This document shows positions 61,340-64,000 of a stretch of 64,000 nt of DNA, piece by piece. The translations under genes and the position numbers were made by a program. The first letter of the stretch is position 1; each line of letters starts with the position of its first letter. Source of the stretch: Kumtagia sp963839725 (GTDB lineage Bacteria > Pseudomonadota > Alphaproteobacteria > Rhizobiales > Rhizobiaceae); NCBI GenBank assembly GCA_963839725.1, contig CAWIWT010000031.1, positions 62,001 through 126,000 of the forward strand, written 5' to 3'. Below the pieces are notes generated by a model, which was not told where the DNA came from, did no database searches, and saw nothing but the letters and a program-made list of their open reading frames with translations.

Positions 61340-61750
61340 TCAGGTATGCGTGGAATTATCCTGCCTTTGAGACGCGCGCCTAAGAGGCCGCGCTTCTGTA
61401 AAAATATTGCGGGAGCGGAACTCTGCCGGACTGGTATGCCACAGAAATTCATTGATTCCAGGCCCAGCAAATTCGGTTGTGAACCAAGGATCGTTCAAAA
61501 ATCGCGACGGATTTCGAACCCAGGCGGGGACGGTCGCGCGGTATTTCTTGGCTAAATAGGCCGCTGTCGCGCCGGCAAGGGCGTCTAGCCGCGCGTCACC
61601 TGTTAGCGGCGGTTCGCCGGCCAGCGCTTTCGACTGCTGGTCAACGTCTCGCAAGGCGTAGAAAGTATCCAGAAACTCAGCAAATGCCCGCTCACGCGGC
61701 TGCCCGGCAATGATGCGTTCATAGGCCTCAGAGAGGGTATTTGGGCGCAT
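61340..61750 (-). CDS. Partner of the nucleotidyltransferase module, unknown family
   Basis: 136 residues from ATG 61750, which has a strong GGAGG at 6 bases; an ATG at 61768 lacks one. No family is recognised. The protein is helical, with RPNTLSEAYERIIAGQPRER and AFAEFLDTFYALRDVDQQSK, then a WF...EFAGPGINEFLWH region. It overlaps the nucleotidyltransferase gene by 23 bases, so the two are translated together, as toxin-antitoxin pairs often are. Confidence 0.75.
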   Translation of the reverse strand: MRPNTLSEAYERIIAGQPRERAFAEFLDTFYALRDVDQQSKALAGEPPLTGDARLDALAGATAAYLAKKYRATVPAWVRNPSRFLNDPWFTTEFAGPGINEFLWHTSPAEFRSRNIFTEARPLRRASQRQDNSTHT

Positions 61751-62336
61751 TCTGAACCTCCCCGCCACTCAAAAGGTGTCGCAACAAGAACAGGTGCTTG
61801 CCGGCGTCGGCCGCTGAACGCGGAAAGTAGCGCCCCATGATTTCAACAGCCTCCTGGGCTGTATTAGCGCCAGCCGCGACCATCAGGTTTCGAATATCCG
61901 CAGCTTCCAGGTTCCCCTTGACGGGATCAAGAACGCGCACCGCCTTGACCTTTAGTGCGAGCATGTATTGTGCGGTTGGAACATAGACAATCAATCCGGG
62001 TTCGGCATCCGTACGCGGAAATGTGCCGAACTCAAAATGATCGTCATCGATCGTCGCAAGCTTGCTCAAGTGGAAATCGACCGCCTCATTCAACCAGTCT
62101 TCGGACCAACCCCGTTTCGATGCGATTCCTGCCACAGCAGCCAAAAGCCATTCCGGCCAAGGCTTTGGCAGTTCGGCAATGTTTACATCTTCCGAGCTAA
62201 ATCGGAAATTACTCGCCAACATAAGCGCCGAGCCGCCATAAACCGCGATGTGAAGGCGTGCACCATTCTGCTGCGCGGCGCTTCCTATTTCGTCGAAGGC
62301 CGACAGCAGCTGGTTCCTATCGAAAGCCTGCGCCAT
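61728..62336 (-). CDS. DUF6036-type nucleotidyltransferase-like protein
   Basis: 202 residues. HIAVYGGSALMLASNFRFSS is the nucleotidyltransferase GG[ST]x motif (residues 34-37). The metal motif that normally reads hDhD is EDVN here: Asp50 is present but the second Asp is Asn52, so it may not be catalytically active. Then a helical half with YVPTAQYMLALKVKAVRVLD, typical of AbiEii/DUF6036-like folds. This group includes toxin or antitoxin partners; with the small downstream gene it makes a candidate TA-like module. Both genes sit in an otherwise conserved ruvX-UPF0173-gatC-gatA neighbourhood. Confidence 0.78.
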   Translation of the reverse strand: MAQAFDRNQLLSAFDEIGSAAQQNGARLHIAVYGGSALMLASNFRFSSEDVNIAELPKPWPEWLLAAVAGIASKRGWSEDWLNEAVDFHLSKLATIDDDHFEFGTFPRTDAEPGLIVYVPTAQYMLALKVKAVRVLDPVKGNLEAADIRNLMVAAGANTAQEAVEIMGRYFPRSAADAGKHLFLLRHLLSGGEVQNAPKYPL

Positions 62337-62344
62337 GGGATCGG

Positions 62345-63052
62345 TCAGACTTGAAACTCATCACCCACCTTCGGCACCACCACCTCCACACCGCTTCCCT
62401 CCATACCCGTGACAAACTTGTCGGCGGTTTGATCGATGATGCTGAAGCTGCCGTAGTGGCAGGGCACGACCTTCTTGAAGTTGAAGAAGCGGCGGCAGGC
62501 GAGCGCCGCTACCGCGCCGCCCATGGTGAAGCGGTCCCCGATCGGCACGATGCCGATCTCCGGCTGGTGCAGTTCGTTAATCAGCGCCATGTCGGAGAAG
62601 ATGTCCGTGTCGCCCATGTGATAAAGCGAGCGGCCGTCGTCGAAATGCAGCACCAGTCCCAGCGGGTTGCCCAGATAAACGTTCGAGCCGTCACCGATGT
62701 TGAACGACGACGAGTGAAGCGCCTGCACGAAGGTCGTCGTGAAGCCGCCGCAGTCGACCGTGCCGCCGGTGTTGCCCGGATTGATCTTGTCTCCGTTCAC
62801 GCCCTGCCCGACGAGGTACATGCAAATCTCGAAACTTGCGACGAGCATCGCGCCAGATTTCTTCAGAACAGCCGCCGCATCGCCGGTGTGGTCATTGTGT
62901 CCGTGCGTGAGAAGGACATGTGTGATGCCCTCCGCCGGGCCTTCCCAACCGCCCGACCACGACGGATTGCCGGTCAGGAACGGGTCGATCAGAATCCTGG
63001 CGTTGCCTGTCTCGATGCGGAACGTCGAATGTCCGTACCAGGTGATTTTCAT
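62345..63052 (-). CDS. UPF0173 metal-dependent hydrolase
   Basis: 235 residues from ATG 63052 (MKITWYGHSTFRIETGNARI). The metallo-beta-lactamase fold has LLTHGHNDHTGDA, the HxHxDH metal site, and later YHMGDTDIFSDM and CHYGSFSIID with further ligands. Members of UPF0173 hydrolyse unknown phosphoester or lactone substrates. It is divergent from ruvX and eight bases upstream of the nucleotidyltransferase gene. Confidence 0.9.
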   Translation of the reverse strand: MKITWYGHSTFRIETGNARILIDPFLTGNPSWSGGWEGPAEGITHVLLTHGHNDHTGDAAAVLKKSGAMLVASFEICMYLVGQGVNGDKINPGNTGGTVDCGGFTTTFVQALHSSSFNIGDGSNVYLGNPLGLVLHFDDGRSLYHMGDTDIFSDMALINELHQPEIGIVPIGDRFTMGGAVAALACRRFFNFKKVVPCHYGSFSIIDQTADKFVTGMEGSGVEVVVPKVGDEFQV

Positions 63053-63115
63053 GCGGCTCTCCTCGCTTTTCCCGGTGTGGATAGATAGAACGCCTGACGA
63101 AGAAAAGGAACGTTG

Positions 63116-63619
63116 GTGAGCATCATTGCGATCGAAGCGCTGCCTGATCGACTGACGGGCGGCAAGACGCTTGCCGGGCTCGATCTCGGTGACAAGACCA
63201 TTGGCGTTGCAGTTTCCGACCGGCGTTTGTCTTTCGCCCACCCACGACCAGTCATCCTGCGCAAGAAGTTTACGCTGGATGCCCAGGCGCTGCTCAGGCT
63301 TCTGAACCAGGAAGGCGTCGGCGCGATCGCGATAGGCCTGCCGGTCAACATGGATGGCAGCGAGGGGCCGCGCGTGCAGGCGACGCGAGCCTTTGTCCGC
63401 AACATGCAGCGGCTTACGGACCTGCCCTTCGCCTTCTGGGACGAGCGGCTGTCAACGGTTGCGGCGGAGCGCGCGCTACTTGAAATGGATGTCTCGCGCA
63501 CAAAACGTCAAACGAGGATCGACTCGGCTGCGGCGGCATTCATCCTGCAAGGCGTACTCGATCGGCTTCACGCGCTTGGTGCGGACTCCGGTTCCGATGC
63601 CGGCGCCGCACCCGAATAG
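63116..63619 (+). CDS. ruvX: Pre-16S rRNA processing nuclease RuvX/YqgF
   Basis: 167 residues from GTG 63116, which has AAGGA at 6 bases; a TTG directly before it is the alternative. The RNase H-like fold has LAGLDLGDKTIGVAVSDRRL (first acid), AIAIGLPVNMDGSEGPR, FWDERLSTVAAERALLEM and TRIDSAAAAFILQGVLDR with the last acids. It trims the 5' end of 16S rRNA. Its 3' end overlaps the convergent DUF6105 gene by 52 bases. Confidence 0.94.
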   Translation: MSIIAIEALPDRLTGGKTLAGLDLGDKTIGVAVSDRRLSFAHPRPVILRKKFTLDAQALLRLLNQEGVGAIAIGLPVNMDGSEGPRVQATRAFVRNMQRLTDLPFAFWDERLSTVAAERALLEMDVSRTKRQTRIDSAAAAFILQGVLDRLHALGADSGSDAGAAPE

Positions 63620-63897
63620 CGCTCCCGCATTCTCATCACCCACGCCCTGATCTCGCGCCGGCGGCGAAATGCCCAGATGCCCAACAGGATGAAAGTGTCG
63701 GTAACGCACGCCTTGAATGCCAGCCACGGAATGGTCGCGGGGTCGAGGCCGGAGATCTGGCCGAAAATCTGGAAATAGATGTCGTGGACTTTCCGCGACA
63801 GCATCAAGAACCCGAAATTCATGTCGAAGTAGGACAAGCCGAACCAGCCCCAGAAAATAGCCAGTGGCAGTCCCCAGGCGAGGAGTACGTAACGCAT
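63568..63897 (-). CDS. DUF6105 family membrane protein
   Basis: 109 residues with two hydrophobic helices (about 4-22 and 64-82). LPLAIFWGWFGLSYFDMNFG, SRKVHDIYFQIFGQISGLDP and FRRRREIRAW are the pattern of DUF6105, a rhizobial family of unknown role often found beside ruvX. The ~100 bases between it and the window end show no further gene. Confidence 0.78.
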   Translation of the reverse strand: MRYVLLAWGLPLAIFWGWFGLSYFDMNFGFLMLSRKVHDIYFQIFGQISGLDPATIPWLAFKACVTDTFILLGIWAFRRRREIRAWVMRMRERYSGAAPASEPESAPSA

Positions 63898-64000
63898 CAG
63901 CGATCGAAGCTCCTCTTGCTGTCCCTTTTGGTGACAAACCGGGCAACCCGATCGGTCTGTGACGCATGCATCGCCCTCATCCGAACGGACACACGCTGGT

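Overview
The window is about 61% GC and reads as chromosome of an alphaproteobacterium of the Hyphomicrobiales (Rhizobiales), most like Mesorhizobium and related Phyllobacteriaceae. This rests on gene content and order: hom-glpX-recJ behind an alaC-like aminotransferase, ruvX/UPF0173/gatC/gatA, clpA-clpS, a phasin with class I phaC, folE beside a NifU-like scaffold, and rhizobial DUF proteins (DUF805, DUF1489, DUF2336, DUF6105). It is inferred from protein similarity recalled from memory; no search was run. I saw no rRNA, tRNA, CRISPR array or complete insertion sequence.

Layout. 1-11.4 kb: the end of a membrane acyltransferase gene, a small methyltransferase, a class III cyclase, a DeoR regulator divergent from a DUF4406 gene, a GST, fumC, DoxX and DUF1345 membrane proteins, a cytochrome b plus exported molybdoenzyme pair, and a protein built of two similar halves. 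11.4-18.6 kb: a tandem glycine riboswitch, gcvT-gcvH-gcvP (one glycine-induced operon), then parE. 18.6-25.4 kb: a bestrophin remnant, an alpha/beta hydrolase, a frameshifted DUF2336 gene, a MaoC hydratase and a CoA-ester lyase separated by a 0.36-kb element with 31-bp inverted ends, a nitroreductase, a secreted protein and an acyltransferase. 25.4-38.1 kb is mostly housekeeping: thrS, yidD, a LysR regulator, a NifU-like scaffold, folE, hisI, a patatin, recJ (frameshifted), glpX, hom, an aminotransferase and a lipoprotein.

38.1-48.1 kb: phaC, three related PAP2-type membrane phosphatase/transferase genes around azlCD (azlC frameshifted), clpA-clpS and a phasin whose upstream region holds a perfect palindrome. 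phaC and the phasin belong to polyhydroxyalkanoate storage. 48.1-51.7 kb is an accessory zone: mostly non-coding, with a run of four degenerate hairpin units, two tiny ORFs before a terminator, and broken metallopeptidase genes (one with a LysM domain). 51.7-64 kb: a D,D-carboxypeptidase with a SPOR tail, a membrane J-domain protein coupled to a VWA protein, DUF1489, L-serine dehydratase (split by one base), DUF599, an ElyC/YdcF-type protein, gatA, a GNAT acetyltransferase, gatC, a nucleotidyltransferase two-gene module inserted in otherwise conserved surroundings, a UPF0173 hydrolase, ruvX and a DUF6105 protein.

Five conserved genes (DUF2336, recJ, azlC, the LysM metallopeptidase, sdaA) each carry exactly one single-base frameshift. 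That many in 64 kb, including essential-type housekeeping genes, points first to indel errors in the assembly and only second to real gene decay.
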